Shown here in pieces: positions 17,392-26,345 of a stretch of 64,000 nt of DNA. Position 1 is the first letter of the stretch, and every line of letters starts with the position of its first letter. Under the pieces are notes generated by a model, which made no database searches, was not told where the DNA came from, and worked only from the letters and a program-made list of their open reading frames with translations. The stretch is from Pseudomonas fluorescens. GTDB taxonomy: Bacteria; Pseudomonadota; Gammaproteobacteria; Pseudomonadales; Pseudomonadaceae. A program made the translations under genes and the position numbers. The stretch covers positions 6,511,001 to 6,575,000 of the forward strand of contig NZ_CP015637.1 in assembly GCF_001708445.1 (NCBI RefSeq), written 5' to 3'.

Positions 17392-17796
17392 ATGACCGAA
17401 CAAGACCTCCTGGCCCAACCGCCCGCCGACTACATGAACGAAGCCCAGCAAGGCTTCTTCCGCACGCTGCTCCTGGCCCAGCGCAACGAGCTGCAAGCGC
17501 GAATCGACGCTGAGTTCCTGGTGCTGCGCGAACAGGAACCCAACAGCGACCCTGCCGATGTGGGCAGCGCCGAAGAACAGCGCCAATGGCAACTGCGCCT
17601 GCTGGAGCGGGAAAAGAAGCTGTTGGACAAGATCGATGACGCCCTGGAACGGCTGGCCCGCGGCGAATACGGCTGGTGCCGCGAAACGGGCGAACCCATT
17701 GGCCTGCAACGCCTGTTGCTACGCCCCACCGCCACCCTGTGTATCGAAGCCAAAGAACGCGAAGAGCTGCGCGAACGCCATAAACGGGCGATTTGA
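17392..17796 (+). CDS. dksA2: Zinc-independent DksA paralogue DksA2
   Basis: The product has 134 residues. The coiled-coil domain carries the acidic tip DPADVGSAEEQ (54-63) that enters the RNA polymerase secondary channel. In the C-terminal domain the four-Cys zinc finger of DksA is reduced: Cys96 and Thr99 stand where C-x2-C is expected, and Cys117 and Ala120 for the second pair. This Cys/Thr pattern is the hallmark of P. aeruginosa DksA2 (PA5536), which works without zinc. With ppGpp it adjusts stringent-response transcription. The Zur box lies 33 bases upstream, and zigA follows after 27 bases in the same direction. Confidence 0.93.
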   Translation: MTEQDLLAQPPADYMNEAQQGFFRTLLLAQRNELQARIDAEFLVLREQEPNSDPADVGSAEEQRQWQLRLLEREKKLLDKIDDALERLARGEYGWCRETGEPIGLQRLLLRPTATLCIEAKEREELRERHKRAI

Positions 17797-17823
17797 CCGG
17801 CCAACCCTGATGAGGACTACCTG

Positions 17824-19032
17824 ATGCCCAATCGTCTCCCCGTTACCGTGTTGTCCGGCTTTCTCGGCGCCGGTAAAAGTACGCTGCTCAACTATGTCCT
17901 GCGCAACCGCGACAACCTGCGGGTTGCGGTGATCGTCAACGACATGAGCGAAATCAACATTGATGGCAGCGAGGTTCAGCGCGACGTCACCCTTAATCGT
18001 TCCGAAGAAAAACTGGTGGAAATGAGCAACGGCTGCATCTGCTGCACCTTGCGCGAAGACTTGCTGGAAGAAGTCGGAAAACTCGCCAAAGAAGGGCGGT
18101 TTGATTACCTGTTGATCGAGTCCACCGGCATCTCCGAACCCTTGCCCGTGGCCGAAACGTTTACCTTCCGTGATGAAAACGAACAAAGCCTGGCCGATAT
18201 CGCGCGCCTGGACACGATGGTCACCGTGGTTGACGGCATGAACTTCCTGCTCGACTACCAGACCGCCGAAAGCCTCGCTTCTCGTGGCGAAACCCTGGGA
18301 GAAGAAGACGAACGCTCCATCACCGACTTGCTGATCGAGCAGATCGAGTTCGCCGACGTCATTTTGATCAGCAAGATCGACCTGATCAGCAGCCACGAAC
18401 GTGAGGAGCTGATGGCCATCCTCGAACGCCTGAATGCTCAGGCGGAAATCATCCCGATGGTCATGGGCGAAGTGCCGCTGAACAAGATCCTCAACACCGG
18501 CCGCTTTGACTTTGAACGCGCCGCCCAGGCCCCCGGCTGGTTGCAGGAATTGCGCGGCGAACACGTACCGGAAACCGAAGAATATGGCATCGCATCCACT
18601 GTCTATCGCGCCCGCCGACCTTTTCATCCGCAACGCTTCTTCGACTTTATCGATCGCCCGTGGGTGAACGGCAAGTTGCTACGCTCCAAGGGGTTTTTCT
18701 GGCTGGCCAGCAAGCACCAGGACGCTGGCAGTTGGTCACAGGCGGGTGGCCTGATGCGCCATGGCTTTGCTGGACGCTGGTGGCGCTTTGTACCGAAAAG
18801 CCAGTGGCCGCAGGATGAAGAAAGCGTCGCCGCGATCATGGGCAACTGGCAACTGAGCACGGGCGACTGCCGCCAGGAACTGGTGTTTATCGGGCAGAAC
18901 ATCGACTTCGCACAGATGCGTGCCGAGTTGGACGCTTGTTTGCTCACCGACGAAGAAATGGCCCTGGGCGTCGACGCCTGGCGCTTACTGGCCGATCCTT
19001 TCGGCCCTTGGTATGAAGAGGTGGCCGCCTGA
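17824..19032 (+). CDS. zigA: COG0523 zinc metallochaperone GTPase, ZigA-like
   Basis: The product has 402 residues. The P-loop GFLGAGKST is at 12-20. The metal-binding C-x-C-C motif is at 71-74 in [12 protein letters not shown], the Walker B-like Asp/Glu in [11 protein letters not shown], and the guanine-specifying motif in ISKIDL. A CobW C-terminal domain begins at about 290. COG0523 proteins of this subgroup are zinc-responsive GTPases that supply zinc to selected client enzymes. The ribosome site GAGGA lies 8 bases before the start, and the gene is the second of the dksA2 operon. The DUF1826 gene starts on its last base (TGATG). Confidence 0.9.
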   Translation: MPNRLPVTVLSGFLGAGKSTLLNYVLRNRDNLRVAVIVNDMSEINIDGSEVQRDVTLNRSEEKLVEMSNGCICCTLREDLLEEVGKLAKEGRFDYLLIESTGISEPLPVAETFTFRDENEQSLADIARLDTMVTVVDGMNFLLDYQTAESLASRGETLGEEDERSITDLLIEQIEFADVILISKIDLISSHEREELMAILERLNAQAEIIPMVMGEVPLNKILNTGRFDFERAAQAPGWLQELRGEHVPETEEYGIASTVYRARRPFHPQRFFDFIDRPWVNGKLLRSKGFFWLASKHQDAGSWSQAGGLMRHGFAGRWWRFVPKSQWPQDEESVAAIMGNWQLSTGDCRQELVFIGQNIDFAQMRAELDACLLTDEEMALGVDAWRLLADPFGPWYEEVAA

Positions 19033-19676
19033 TGCTGGCGCCGGTCATGTCCCTGCGTCCCGTGATTCGCCAGACCCGCGGTGAAACCCCGCTGGCGCTG
19101 TCCGATATCCTTGAGGATGGTGTGAACCTGGCGCTGTGGCAGCGCCAATTACCCCTGCATATCGCCGAGTTCGGCGCCTTGCTGGTGGCGCTCAATGAGC
19201 CGTTGGCTGAATCGCTGGTGATCGAGCTGGACAGCGAAGGCGCCGAGCCCAATCTGCACGGCCTGGCGTCCAGTTGCCGCGATCTTGAGGGTTATGAGGG
19301 CTTTATCGCCGATGTGTCGTGGCTGATCAGCGCCTTTGCCTGCCTGCTGGGCGCCAGGCGCATCGGCGTGCGCCTGCGGTTGTTGGACAAGGCCATGTGC
19401 CCGCGTTTTCATGTTGATCATGTGCCTGTGCGGCTGATCACCACCTATGCCGGCATCGGCAGCCAGTGGTTGCGCGAGGGGGTGATGGACCGTCGCACGT
19501 TGGGCCAGTCGGATGCTGAACCCACTGACCGCATCGAGCAAATCCTCTGCGGTGAGGTGGCTCTACTCAAGGGTACGAAATGGCATGGCAACGAGGGTCA
19601 TGGCCTGATTCACCGCTCGCCGGCCTTGAAGGCGGATGAGCGACGCTTGATCCTGACGCTGGATTGGCTGGCATAA
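19032..19676 (+). CDS. DUF1826 protein of the Zur operon
   Basis: The product has 214 residues, starting at ATG 19032, which overlaps the zigA stop by one base (TGATG), so it is translationally coupled. It matches DUF1826 in context and length. A central segment CPRFHVDHVPVRLITTYAGIG (about 129-150) contains His-x-Asp, and a late His-Arg-Ser-Pro (about 194-197) follows. Together they look like the His-x-Asp...His metal ligands with the Arg of Fe(II)-dependent dioxygenases, but this is my reading, not an established assignment. No signal peptide is seen. Function unknown; likely zinc-repressed. Confidence 0.75.
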   Translation: MLAPVMSLRPVIRQTRGETPLALSDILEDGVNLALWQRQLPLHIAEFGALLVALNEPLAESLVIELDSEGAEPNLHGLASSCRDLEGYEGFIADVSWLISAFACLLGARRIGVRLRLLDKAMCPRFHVDHVPVRLITTYAGIGSQWLREGVMDRRTLGQSDAEPTDRIEQILCGEVALLKGTKWHGNEGHGLIHRSPALKADERRLILTLDWLA

Positions 19677-19708
19677 CCGCGTAGGATCAAGCGCTCTACA
19701 CGGTCAAA

Positions 19709-20683
19709 ATGATGCCTCTTATGCTGCAGAACATTCCCACCCACGTGATTGCCGGGCCCCTGGGTGCCGGCAAGACCAGCCTGATCCAGCACCTGCTCGC
19801 TCAACGTCCGGCCAACGAGCGCTGGGCGGTGTTGATCAACGAGTTCGGGCAGATTGGCCTGGACGCCGCGCTGCTGACTCAGGATGACGATGGCATTGCC
19901 TTGGGCGAAGTTGCCGGTGGCTGCCTGTGCTGTGTGAATGGCGCCCCGTTCCAGGTGGGCCTTGGCCGTCTGCTGCGTAAGGCCAAGCCTGACCGTGTCT
20001 TTATCGAGCCTTCGGGCCTGGGCCACCCGGCGCAATTGCTCAAGCAACTGCGGGACCCGCCGTGGCAGGACGTGCTGACGGTTCAACCCTGCGTCCTGGT
20101 ACTGGATGCCCAAGCCCTGGCGGCGGGCAAGCCCTTGCCACCTGCGCAGCTGGAAGCGCTGGCCAGTGCCGGGCTGTTGGTCTTGAACAAAGATGAGGCG
20201 CTGGACACCGCACAGCGTCAGGCCATCGAACGGCAGTTACCCGATTGCCCGGTGTATTGGACCCGCCAGGCGCAATTGCCGCTGAACCGCTTACCAGGCT
20301 CAAGCGCACGGGCCGGCGCCACTGTGGATAACTTCACGGTGCCCAAAGGCCTCGCACAAATACCGGCCATCTGGAGCGATCCCCTGCTGCCGATCTGCCT
20401 GAGCCAGGCTCAGGACGGTGGCTGGAGCATCGGCTGGCGCTGGCACCCGAGCCAGCAATTCGACCCGCAGCGCCTGCATCAGTGGCTGACCGGTCTCGGC
20501 TGGCGCCGCGCCAAACTGGTTATCCACAGTGGCGAGGGCTGGCTATCCGCCAACGCTGTGGATAACAGCCCGATTGCCTGGCAACCCAGCGAATGGCGGC
20601 GCGACTCACGCATCGAATTGATCTTCAGCGAACCCCAGGACGTGGCCCTGCTACAGCGTTCGCTGGCCGCCTGCCGTCAGTGA
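19709..20683 (+). CDS. Second COG0523/CobW-type GTPase
   Basis: The product has 324 residues. The P-loop GPLGAGKTS is at 16-24, the metal motif GGCLCC has Cys72-Cys75, IEPSGLGHP corresponds to Walker B, and LNKDEAL stands for the NKxD motif. The C-terminal domain is shorter than in ZigA and different in sequence. It is probably another metallochaperone, with a client different from ZigA. The 32-base gap from the DUF1826 gene suggests it is the last gene of the Zur operon, though CGCGTAGGATCAAGCG between them could hide a promoter. Start choice is uncertain (ATG 19709, 19712 or 19721). Confidence 0.85.
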   Translation: MMPLMLQNIPTHVIAGPLGAGKTSLIQHLLAQRPANERWAVLINEFGQIGLDAALLTQDDDGIALGEVAGGCLCCVNGAPFQVGLGRLLRKAKPDRVFIEPSGLGHPAQLLKQLRDPPWQDVLTVQPCVLVLDAQALAAGKPLPPAQLEALASAGLLVLNKDEALDTAQRQAIERQLPDCPVYWTRQAQLPLNRLPGSSARAGATVDNFTVPKGLAQIPAIWSDPLLPICLSQAQDGGWSIGWRWHPSQQFDPQRLHQWLTGLGWRRAKLVIHSGEGWLSANAVDNSPIAWQPSEWRRDSRIELIFSEPQDVALLQRSLAACRQ

Positions 20684-21072
20684 CGATGCTTGGTGGCGTG
20701 GTCCTGGCGCCATTGGCTCAGCTCGATGACCTCGGCGCTGGGCAGTGGTGTCTTGATCTCGAAGGGGTAGGGCGCCAGTTCGATTTGTGCGCTGTGGGCG
20801 CCGAACTGGGTGATGGTTCCCGGATGGCGGGTTTCCCCGGTCACCGTGAATTCAAAGTTGTAGACCCGCGCCAGGCGCCGGCGGCCGTTGGCATCTTTCA
20901 CAAAGCCGATGCGCTTGAGTGCCACGGCGCCATCCAACAGCTCGATGTCGAGTTTGGCGCAATGCTGCTTGACCCGCTCCAACGCCAGCTCGCGCAGGCC
21001 GTGGTTGTGCCAGACCCAGGCGGCACCGGTCGCCAGCAGCATCAACACGAAGATGTTTCCCAAGGTCAGCAT
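20677..21072 (-). CDS. DUF3301 membrane-anchored protein
   Basis: The product has 131 residues. One N-terminal membrane helix (about 4-20, LGNIFVLMLLATGAAWVW) is followed by a soluble domain with HCAKLDIELLDGAVALKRI and RLARVYNFEFTVTGE, typical of DUF3301. The family has no known function. It is convergent with the GTPase gene (7-base overlap) and divergent from pdxY, so it is not part of the zinc operon. Confidence 0.75.
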   Translation of the reverse strand: MLTLGNIFVLMLLATGAAWVWHNHGLRELALERVKQHCAKLDIELLDGAVALKRIGFVKDANGRRRLARVYNFEFTVTGETRHPGTITQFGAHSAQIELAPYPFEIKTPLPSAEVIELSQWRQDHATKHRH

Positions 21073-21189
21073 GCGAAAAACTCCAACAAAGTGAGAGCAG
21101 CTTAACTGTGTCGCCGGTCTGTCGTATAGGCTGCGTTTAGTCGCATACTGCGCGGCCAGAATTTAAACGGCTTTACGGAAATCTCCTGC

Positions 21190-22062
21190 ATGAAACGCAC
21201 ACCTCATCTGCTTGCGATCCAGTCTCATGTGGTCTTTGGCCACGCCGGAAACAGCGCCGCCGTGTTTCCCATGCAGCGCGTCGGGGTGAACGTCTGGCCG
21301 CTGAACACGGTGCAGTTCTCCAACCACACCCAGTATGGACAGTGGGCAGGGGAAGTGTTGGCGCCGCAGCAGATTCCGGCGTTGGTGGAAGGCATTGCGG
21401 CCATTGGTGAGTTGGGCAACTGCGACGCTATCTTGTCCGGTTACCTGGGCAGTGCCGATCAGGGTCGCGCCATTCTCACCGGTGTGGCGCGGATCAAAGC
21501 GATCAACCCGAAGGCCCTGTACCTGTGCGACCCGGTCATGGGGCACCCGGAAAAAGGCTGCATCGTGCCGCAGGAGGTCAGCGATTTCCTGCTGGAGGAG
21601 GCCGCCGCCATGGCCGACTTCCTCTGCCCAAACCAACTGGAGCTGGACAGCTTTGCCGGTCGTAAGCCGCAGTCGCTGTTCGACTGCCTGGGCATGGCCA
21701 AGGCGTTGCTGGCCCGGGGGCCGAAGGCGGTGCTGGTCAAACACTTGGATTATCCGGGCAAGCTGCCGGATGGCTTCGAAATGCTGTTGGTTACTGCCGA
21801 CGGCAGCTGGCACCTGCGCCGCCCGCTGTTGGCGTTCCCCCGCCAGCCAGTGGGCGTGGGCGACCTGACCTCGGGGTTGTTCCTGGCGCGGGTGCTGCTG
21901 GGCGATAGCCTGCTGGCCGCCTTCGAATTCACCGCCGCGGCGGTGCATGAAGTGCTGCTGGAAACCCAGGCCTGTGCCAGTTACGAGTTGGAATTGGTGC
22001 GGGCCCAGGATCGTATTGCTCATCCGCGCGTGCGCTTCGAAGCGACGCCGATCGGCCTGTAA
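21190..22062 (+). CDS. pdxY: Pyridoxal kinase PdxY
   Basis: The product has 290 residues. It has the PfkB-like pyridoxal kinase fold: [21 protein letters not shown] at the N-terminus, [16 protein letters not shown] in the middle, and the GTGD-equivalent [14 protein letters not shown] near 220. PdxY phosphorylates pyridoxal in the vitamin B6 salvage pathway. The gene stands alone with its own promoter region (21073-21189) and ends 14 bases before the inverted repeat at 22077-22105. Confidence 0.92.
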   Translation: MKRTPHLLAIQSHVVFGHAGNSAAVFPMQRVGVNVWPLNTVQFSNHTQYGQWAGEVLAPQQIPALVEGIAAIGELGNCDAILSGYLGSADQGRAILTGVARIKAINPKALYLCDPVMGHPEKGCIVPQEVSDFLLEEAAAMADFLCPNQLELDSFAGRKPQSLFDCLGMAKALLARGPKAVLVKHLDYPGKLPDGFEMLLVTADGSWHLRRPLLAFPRQPVGVGDLTSGLFLARVLLGDSLLAAFEFTAAAVHEVLLETQACASYELELVRAQDRIAHPRVRFEATPIGL

Positions 22063-22076
22063 ATACGCAGAACCCC

Positions 22077-22108
22077 ATGTGGGAGGGAGCAAGTCCCTCC
22101 CACATTTT
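22077..22108. repeat. REP-like inverted repeat between pdxY and thioesterase
   Basis: The 12-bp stem ATGTGGGAGGGA (22077-22088) pairs with TCCCTCCCACAT (22094-22105) across a 5-base loop GCAAG, followed by TTTT. It has the form of the short intergenic palindromes abundant in P. fluorescens-group genomes, and the T-run lets it end pdxY transcription. Compare 8213 and 32733. Confidence 0.8.
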
Positions 22109-22130
22109 GATTGGGTTTACCGCTTGGGGT

Positions 22131-22616
22131 TTATAGCGCGTCGGCTTTTATTTCCTGGTAACGCTTTTCCAGCTCCTGGCGAATCTGCCGGCGTTGCTGG
22201 GCCTGCACGAACCGGCGTCTTTCCTCACTGTTATGCGGTTGCAGCGGCGGCACGGCGGCGGGTTTGCGCTGATCGTCCACGGCTACCATGGTGAAGAAGC
22301 AACTGTTGGTATGGCGCACCGAGCGTTCGCGGATGTTCTCGGTCACCACCTTGATGCCCACTTCCATCGACGTATTGCCGGTGTAGTTGACCGACGCGAG
22401 GAAGGTCACCAGCTCGCCGACATGGATCGGTTCACGAAAAATCACCTGGTCTACCGACAACGTCACCACATAGCGGCCGGCGTAACGGCTGGCGCAGGCG
22501 TAGGCCACTTCGTCGAGGTACTTGAGCAGGGTGCCCCCGTGGACATTGCCAGAGAAGTTGGCCATATCGGGGGTCATCAATACCGTCATCGACAGCTGGG
22601 CGTTTCCGGGTTCCAT
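22131..22616 (-). CDS. Acyl-CoA thioesterase (hotdog fold)
   Basis: The product has 161 residues. NFSGNVHGGTLLKYLDEVAY (about 19-38) is the active-site helix signature of the YciA/ACOT hotdog family, with Asp35 as the expected catalytic acid. SVDQVIFREPIHVGELVTF follows. The enzyme hydrolyses acyl-CoA to free acid and CoA, usually as a hexamer. An Arg/Gln-rich C-terminal tail (131-161) extends beyond the fold. The gene stands alone and is convergent with pdxY. Confidence 0.85.
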   Translation of the reverse strand: MEPGNAQLSMTVLMTPDMANFSGNVHGGTLLKYLDEVAYACASRYAGRYVVTLSVDQVIFREPIHVGELVTFLASVNYTGNTSMEVGIKVVTENIRERSVRHTNSCFFTMVAVDDQRKPAAVPPLQPHNSEERRRFVQAQQRRQIRQELEKRYQEIKADAL

Positions 22617-22907
22617 AGCACACTCACGGTTGTAGGCATTGGTTGGGGAGGCACCTCTTCGGGTGCTGGAATCTTTGCAGCGCCATCCCTAACGGGACGC
22701 CGGTGGGCGCCTTGCCGTCACGCCTGCACCGATCTGTTTCCATATATTGCACCGGCTTTCCGGCGGAAGTCGCGGTGTTAACCTTCAAAAGCCCATATCA
22801 GGGCATTTCTTACGATCAAGGCAGACTTTTCCTTCCGCACTTTGCGACCGTTCAAAGGTGCGGGCGGAAGTGGGAAAAGCGCCAGCACCCTCAAGGAGGC
22901 CCTCGCC

Positions 22908-24671
22908 ATGCACGCCATCAGCTTTATCCAGGACCTGGCCGTGATCATGCTGGTGGCCGGGGTTGTCACCATCCTGTTTCACCGTCTCAAACAACCTGTG
23001 GTGCTGGGGTACATCGTCGCCGGGTTCATCATCGGGCCCCACACCCCGCCATTTGGCCTGATCCACGACGAAGACACCATCAAGACCCTCGCCGAGCTGG
23101 GGGTGATCTTCCTGATGTTCTGTCTGGGCCTGGAGTTCAGCCTGCGCAAGTTGTTCAAGGTGGGCGCCACGGCATTTATTGCCGCCTTCCTCGAAATCAT
23201 CCTCATGATCTGGATCGGCTACGAGATTGGCCGCTGGTTCGATTGGAGCACGATGGACTCGCTGTTCCTCGGCGCGATCCTGGCGATCTCCTCGACCACC
23301 ATCATCGTCAAGGCACTCAATGACCTGAAGATGAAAAACCAGCGCTTCGCCCAGCTGATTTTCGGCGTGCTGATCGTGGAAGACATCCTCGGCATCGGCA
23401 TCATCGCTTTGCTGTCGAGTATCGCCGTCAGTGGCACGGTCAGCTCGGGCGAAGTGTTTTCCACGGTCGGTAAGCTCTCGCTGTTCATGATCGTCGCGTT
23501 GGTCATCGGCATTTTGCTGGTGCCGCGTTTGTTGGCCTATGTGGCCAAGTTCGACAGCAACGAGATGCTGCTGATCACTGTATTGGGCCTGTGCTTCGGT
23601 TTTTGCCTGCTGGTGGTCAAGCTGGAATACAGCATGGTGCTGGGGGCGTTCCTGATCGGCGCGATCATGGCTGAGTCCCGCGAGTTGATTAAGATCGAGC
23701 GCTTGATCGAGCCGGTTCGCGACATGTTCAGCGCGATCTTCTTCGTGGCTATTGGCTTGATGATCGACCCGCAGATCCTGTTGCAATACGCCTGGCCGAT
23801 TGCAGTGATCACCGTCGCCGTGGTGTTGGGCAAGATGCTGTCCTGTGGGATCGGCGCGTTTATCGCTGGCAACGATGGCCGCACTTCGTTGCGGGTTGGC
23901 ATGGGGCTGTCACAGATTGGCGAGTTTTCCTTCATCATCGCCGCGCTGGGGATGACGTTACAGGTGACCAGCGACTTCCTGTACCCGGTGGCGGTGGCCG
24001 TTTCGGCGATCACCACGCTGCTCACGCCGTACCTGATTCGCGGCGCCGACCCGTTGTCGTTGAAGATCGCGGCAGTGATGCCCAAGCGTATGAGCCGAGT
24101 GTTCGGGTTGTATGGTGAATGGTTGCGCAGCATTCAGCCTCAGGGTGAAGGCGCGATGCTGGTGTCGATGATCCGCAAGATCATCCTGCAAGTGGGGGTG
24201 AACCTGGCGCTGGTGGTGTCGATCTTTTTTGCAGGCAGCTACTTCGCGGTGCGTATTGGCGCGTCTCTGGAAGGTTGGATCAGTGATCCAAGCTGGCAGA
24301 AGGCATTGATCTGGGGCGGGGCATTATTGTTGTCGCTGCCGTTCCTGATTGCGGCGTACCGCAAGCTCAAGGCATTGTCGATGTTGCTGGCAGAGATGAG
24401 CGTCAAGCCGGAGATGGCCGGACGACATACCCAGCGCGTGCGTCGGGTGATCGCCGAGCTGATCCCGATCCTGTCGCTGCTGGTGATTTTCCTGCTATTG
24501 GCCGCCTTGTCGGCGAGTATTCTGCCGACCAACAAGCTGCTGGTGCTGATCGCTGTGGTCGCGGCGGCGGTGGCGGCTGTGCTGTGGCGCTGGTTTATCC
24601 GTGTGCATACGCGGATGCAGGTCGCCTTGCTGGAGACGCTGGATAACCATAAGGATACGCCGGAGCACTGA
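22908..24671 (+). CDS. CPA2 family K+/H+ antiporter, KefB-like
   Basis: From ATG 22908 the product has 587 residues; AAGGAGG at 22893-22899 with 8 bases of spacing fixes this start. The first ~380 residues are a twelve-helix Na+/H+ exchanger fold with PVVLGYIVAGFIIGPH, GLEFSLRKL, LAISSTTIIVKAL, FGVLIVEDILGI (VED in place of the QD motif) and LSQIGEFSFI. The C-terminal part is unusual for Kef. Instead of a cytosolic RCK/TrkA-N domain it has more hydrophobic segments (about 425-450, 470-490, 525-570) and a short tail. It exchanges cations, probably potassium, for protons. 22617-22907 upstream holds no gene; I see only its likely promoter region. Confidence 0.85.
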   Translation: MHAISFIQDLAVIMLVAGVVTILFHRLKQPVVLGYIVAGFIIGPHTPPFGLIHDEDTIKTLAELGVIFLMFCLGLEFSLRKLFKVGATAFIAAFLEIILMIWIGYEIGRWFDWSTMDSLFLGAILAISSTTIIVKALNDLKMKNQRFAQLIFGVLIVEDILGIGIIALLSSIAVSGTVSSGEVFSTVGKLSLFMIVALVIGILLVPRLLAYVAKFDSNEMLLITVLGLCFGFCLLVVKLEYSMVLGAFLIGAIMAESRELIKIERLIEPVRDMFSAIFFVAIGLMIDPQILLQYAWPIAVITVAVVLGKMLSCGIGAFIAGNDGRTSLRVGMGLSQIGEFSFIIAALGMTLQVTSDFLYPVAVAVSAITTLLTPYLIRGADPLSLKIAAVMPKRMSRVFGLYGEWLRSIQPQGEGAMLVSMIRKIILQVGVNLALVVSIFFAGSYFAVRIGASLEGWISDPSWQKALIWGGALLLSLPFLIAAYRKLKALSMLLAEMSVKPEMAGRHTQRVRRVIAELIPILSLLVIFLLLAALSASILPTNKLLVLIAVVAAAVAAVLWRWFIRVHTRMQVALLETLDNHKDTPEH

Positions 24672-24675
24672 TGGG

Positions 24676-24692
24676 GGGCTGCTGCGCAGCCC
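24676..24692. repeat. Small inverted repeat after the antiporter gene
   Basis: GGGCTGC-TGC-GCAGCCC is a perfect 7-bp stem with a 3-base loop, 5 bases after the antiporter stop. There is no T-run, so it may be an intergenic repeat rather than an intrinsic terminator. Confidence 0.5.
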
Positions 24693-24744
24693 AACGCGGG
24701 CGGTGCGACGATTCGACAAGCCCGCTCGCCACGGGGATCAGGTC

Positions 24745-25152
24745 TTAGCTTTCCAACCAGACGTCCCGCGCCCAGTGCCATACCGATTCCCAAGACTCCT
24801 CGGTGACAAGTTCTTCTTCGCCGGACCACAGCACCACCGTGCCGTCTTCTTCAACGCAGTAATAGTCGTCGCCGTCCTGGCAGATCGGGATCAACTCGCG
24901 CGGCACGCCGCTATCCCAGGCATTTGCTGCGACTTCCGGCAGGTAGGTGTGGGATTGCGGGTCGGTGACGGTCACCGGCTCAAGGCTGCCGTACACCACG
25001 TCGCTGACGGTCAGCAGAAACTCCTTGAAGACGAACGGAATATTGATGAACAGCTCTTCTTCGATTTCCACCAGCTGGTCTTCATCAGGCAGCTCCAGAG
25101 GAACCGGAACCGGTTCGTTGGCTTCACGCAATTGTTCGATGACTTCTTCCAC
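24745..25152 (-). CDS. SMI1/KNR4 (SUKH) family protein
   Basis: The product has 135 residues, starting at GTG 25152 after AGAGGAT (8 bases). The protein is very acidic. It has the SUKH pattern: ...LPDEDQLVEIEEELFINIPFVFKEFLL near the N-terminus, a central ELIPICQDGDDYYCVEEDGTVVLW (the DGD-YYC core strand pair) and a C-terminal Trp-rich helix (VWHWARDVWLES). SUKH proteins are often immunity proteins for polymorphic toxins, but this single, conserved copy next to housekeeping genes need not be. No toxin partner lies beside it. Confidence 0.8.
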   Translation of the reverse strand: MEEVIEQLREANEPVPVPLELPDEDQLVEIEEELFINIPFVFKEFLLTVSDVVYGSLEPVTVTDPQSHTYLPEVAANAWDSGVPRELIPICQDGDDYYCVEEDGTVVLWSGEEELVTEESWESVWHWARDVWLES

Positions 25153-25232
25153 GTCCGGGATCCTCTTGCTAGATGGCGCGGTTATAGGGGCGTTTTATAC
25201 AGTAGCTCGCTATAAGTGCAACCGTGAAATAG

Positions 25233-25259
25233 AAAACCCCGGACAAGTCCGGGGTTTTT
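25233..25259 (-). terminator. Bidirectional rho-independent terminator
   Basis: A 12-bp stem AAAACCCCGGAC (25233-25244) pairs with GTCCGGGGTTTT (25247-25258) across loop AA. It is downstream of the Tim44-like gene on the minus strand, where the A-run becomes the U-tract. The plus-strand T-run at 25255-25259 makes it work in both directions. Confidence 0.9.
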
Positions 25260-25286
25260 GTTACGGCTTGCACAAGCGTGCGGGTA

Positions 25287-26156
25287 TCAGCCGTTCTGAC
25301 GGATACCGGCGACCAGCCATGGCTGGTTGTCGCCTTGGGCACGTTCCATGTTCCAGCTTTCGCTGAACACTTCACCTTGGTCGAAGCGCGAGGTTTTCGA
25401 CACACCGCTGAACGTCAGGGTGGCGATGGTCTTGTCGGCGCGGTCATCCACACCGTCCAGCTGGACATGCAGGTCATCGATGTAGGTCGACTGGAAGCCG
25501 TCGCCCAGGTCGGCGCGTTCGCGCTTGAGGAACTCCAGCAGTTGCGGGGTCACGAACTCGGAGATCTTGTCCATTTCGTTGGCGTCCCAGTGCTGTTGCA
25601 GGGACTGGAAGTGGCTGCGGGCCGCTTCGACGAAACGCTCTTCGTTGAACCAGGCCGGTGCGTTGATCACTGGGCGGGCGGCAGCAGGGGCTGACGAACC
25701 ACCGAAGATCGAACCCATGGCGGGTTTCTGCTCGAACACTTCACGCTGCATCGGCGCGCCGGCGGGCGCCAGGTGCTCCTGCTGCTTGCGGCGACGGGCG
25801 GCGATAAAGCGGAAGATCAGGAAGGCGATGACCGCCATGATCAGGATGTCGAAGATCTGCATGCCCTGGAAGCCGCCGCCCATGAACATGGAGGCGAGCA
25901 GGCCACCGGCCGCGATACCGGCCAGAGGGCCCAACCAGCGCGAAGCACCGCCGGCCTTGGCAGCAGCGCCAGCAGCACCGGCTGCGCCTGCGGTAGCGGC
26001 AGCACCGCCTACACCGGCGGATGGGGCCATTTGGCTGGTCTGGTGAGTCGGTGCCGAGCCCATGCTTTTGCCGCCACCGAAGCGTTTGGCGTTGGCGTCG
26101 AGGCTCATCGTCAGGCCTATGCATAACGCCATGGCGATGCTAAGAAAACGTTTCAT
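25287..26156 (-). CDS. Tim44-domain protein, secreted/membrane-anchored
   Basis: From ATG 26156 the product has 289 residues. A signal sequence or first helix (1-22) is followed by a Gly/Ala-rich low-complexity stretch (about 45-72, AAATAGAAGAAGAAAKAG). Hydrophobic segments lie at about 75-90 and 98-117 (FDILIMAVIAFLIFRFIAA). A C-terminal Tim44-like domain (about 150-289) contains FVEAARSHFQSLQQHWDANEMDKISEFVTP. Bacterial Tim44-like proteins are found widely in proteobacteria without a settled role. It is a single gene with its own terminator at 25233-25259. Confidence 0.85.
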   Translation of the reverse strand: MKRFLSIAMALCIGLTMSLDANAKRFGGGKSMGSAPTHQTSQMAPSAGVGGAAATAGAAGAAGAAAKAGGASRWLGPLAGIAAGGLLASMFMGGGFQGMQIFDILIMAVIAFLIFRFIAARRRKQQEHLAPAGAPMQREVFEQKPAMGSIFGGSSAPAAARPVINAPAWFNEERFVEAARSHFQSLQQHWDANEMDKISEFVTPQLLEFLKRERADLGDGFQSTYIDDLHVQLDGVDDRADKTIATLTFSGVSKTSRFDQGEVFSESWNMERAQGDNQPWLVAGIRQNG

Positions 26157-26345
26157 AAAGGGAATTCCCATTTGTGGATTGCACGCGCGCCATGTTGCAC
26201 AGGTGTCGTGACAGTGGCTAGCAACATAATGTTTCGGGCTTTTGCGTAAGATCGATTCAGGATGGTCTGTAGGACTTGTTACAGATATTGGCCCGCGCTC
26301 GTTAAAAACAAGGGCGGGCCAGCAACCTTCATGTTTGGAATTGTT

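Noticed and set aside
24745..25152. SUKH protein as immunity protein of a polymorphic toxin system
   Set aside because: No toxin, adaptor or secretion gene lies beside it, and the neighbours are housekeeping genes.
26290..26320. GGCCCGC...GCGGGCC hairpin after uvrD
   Set aside because: The loop is 17 bases and no U-tract follows on the minus strand; may be chance in GC-rich DNA.
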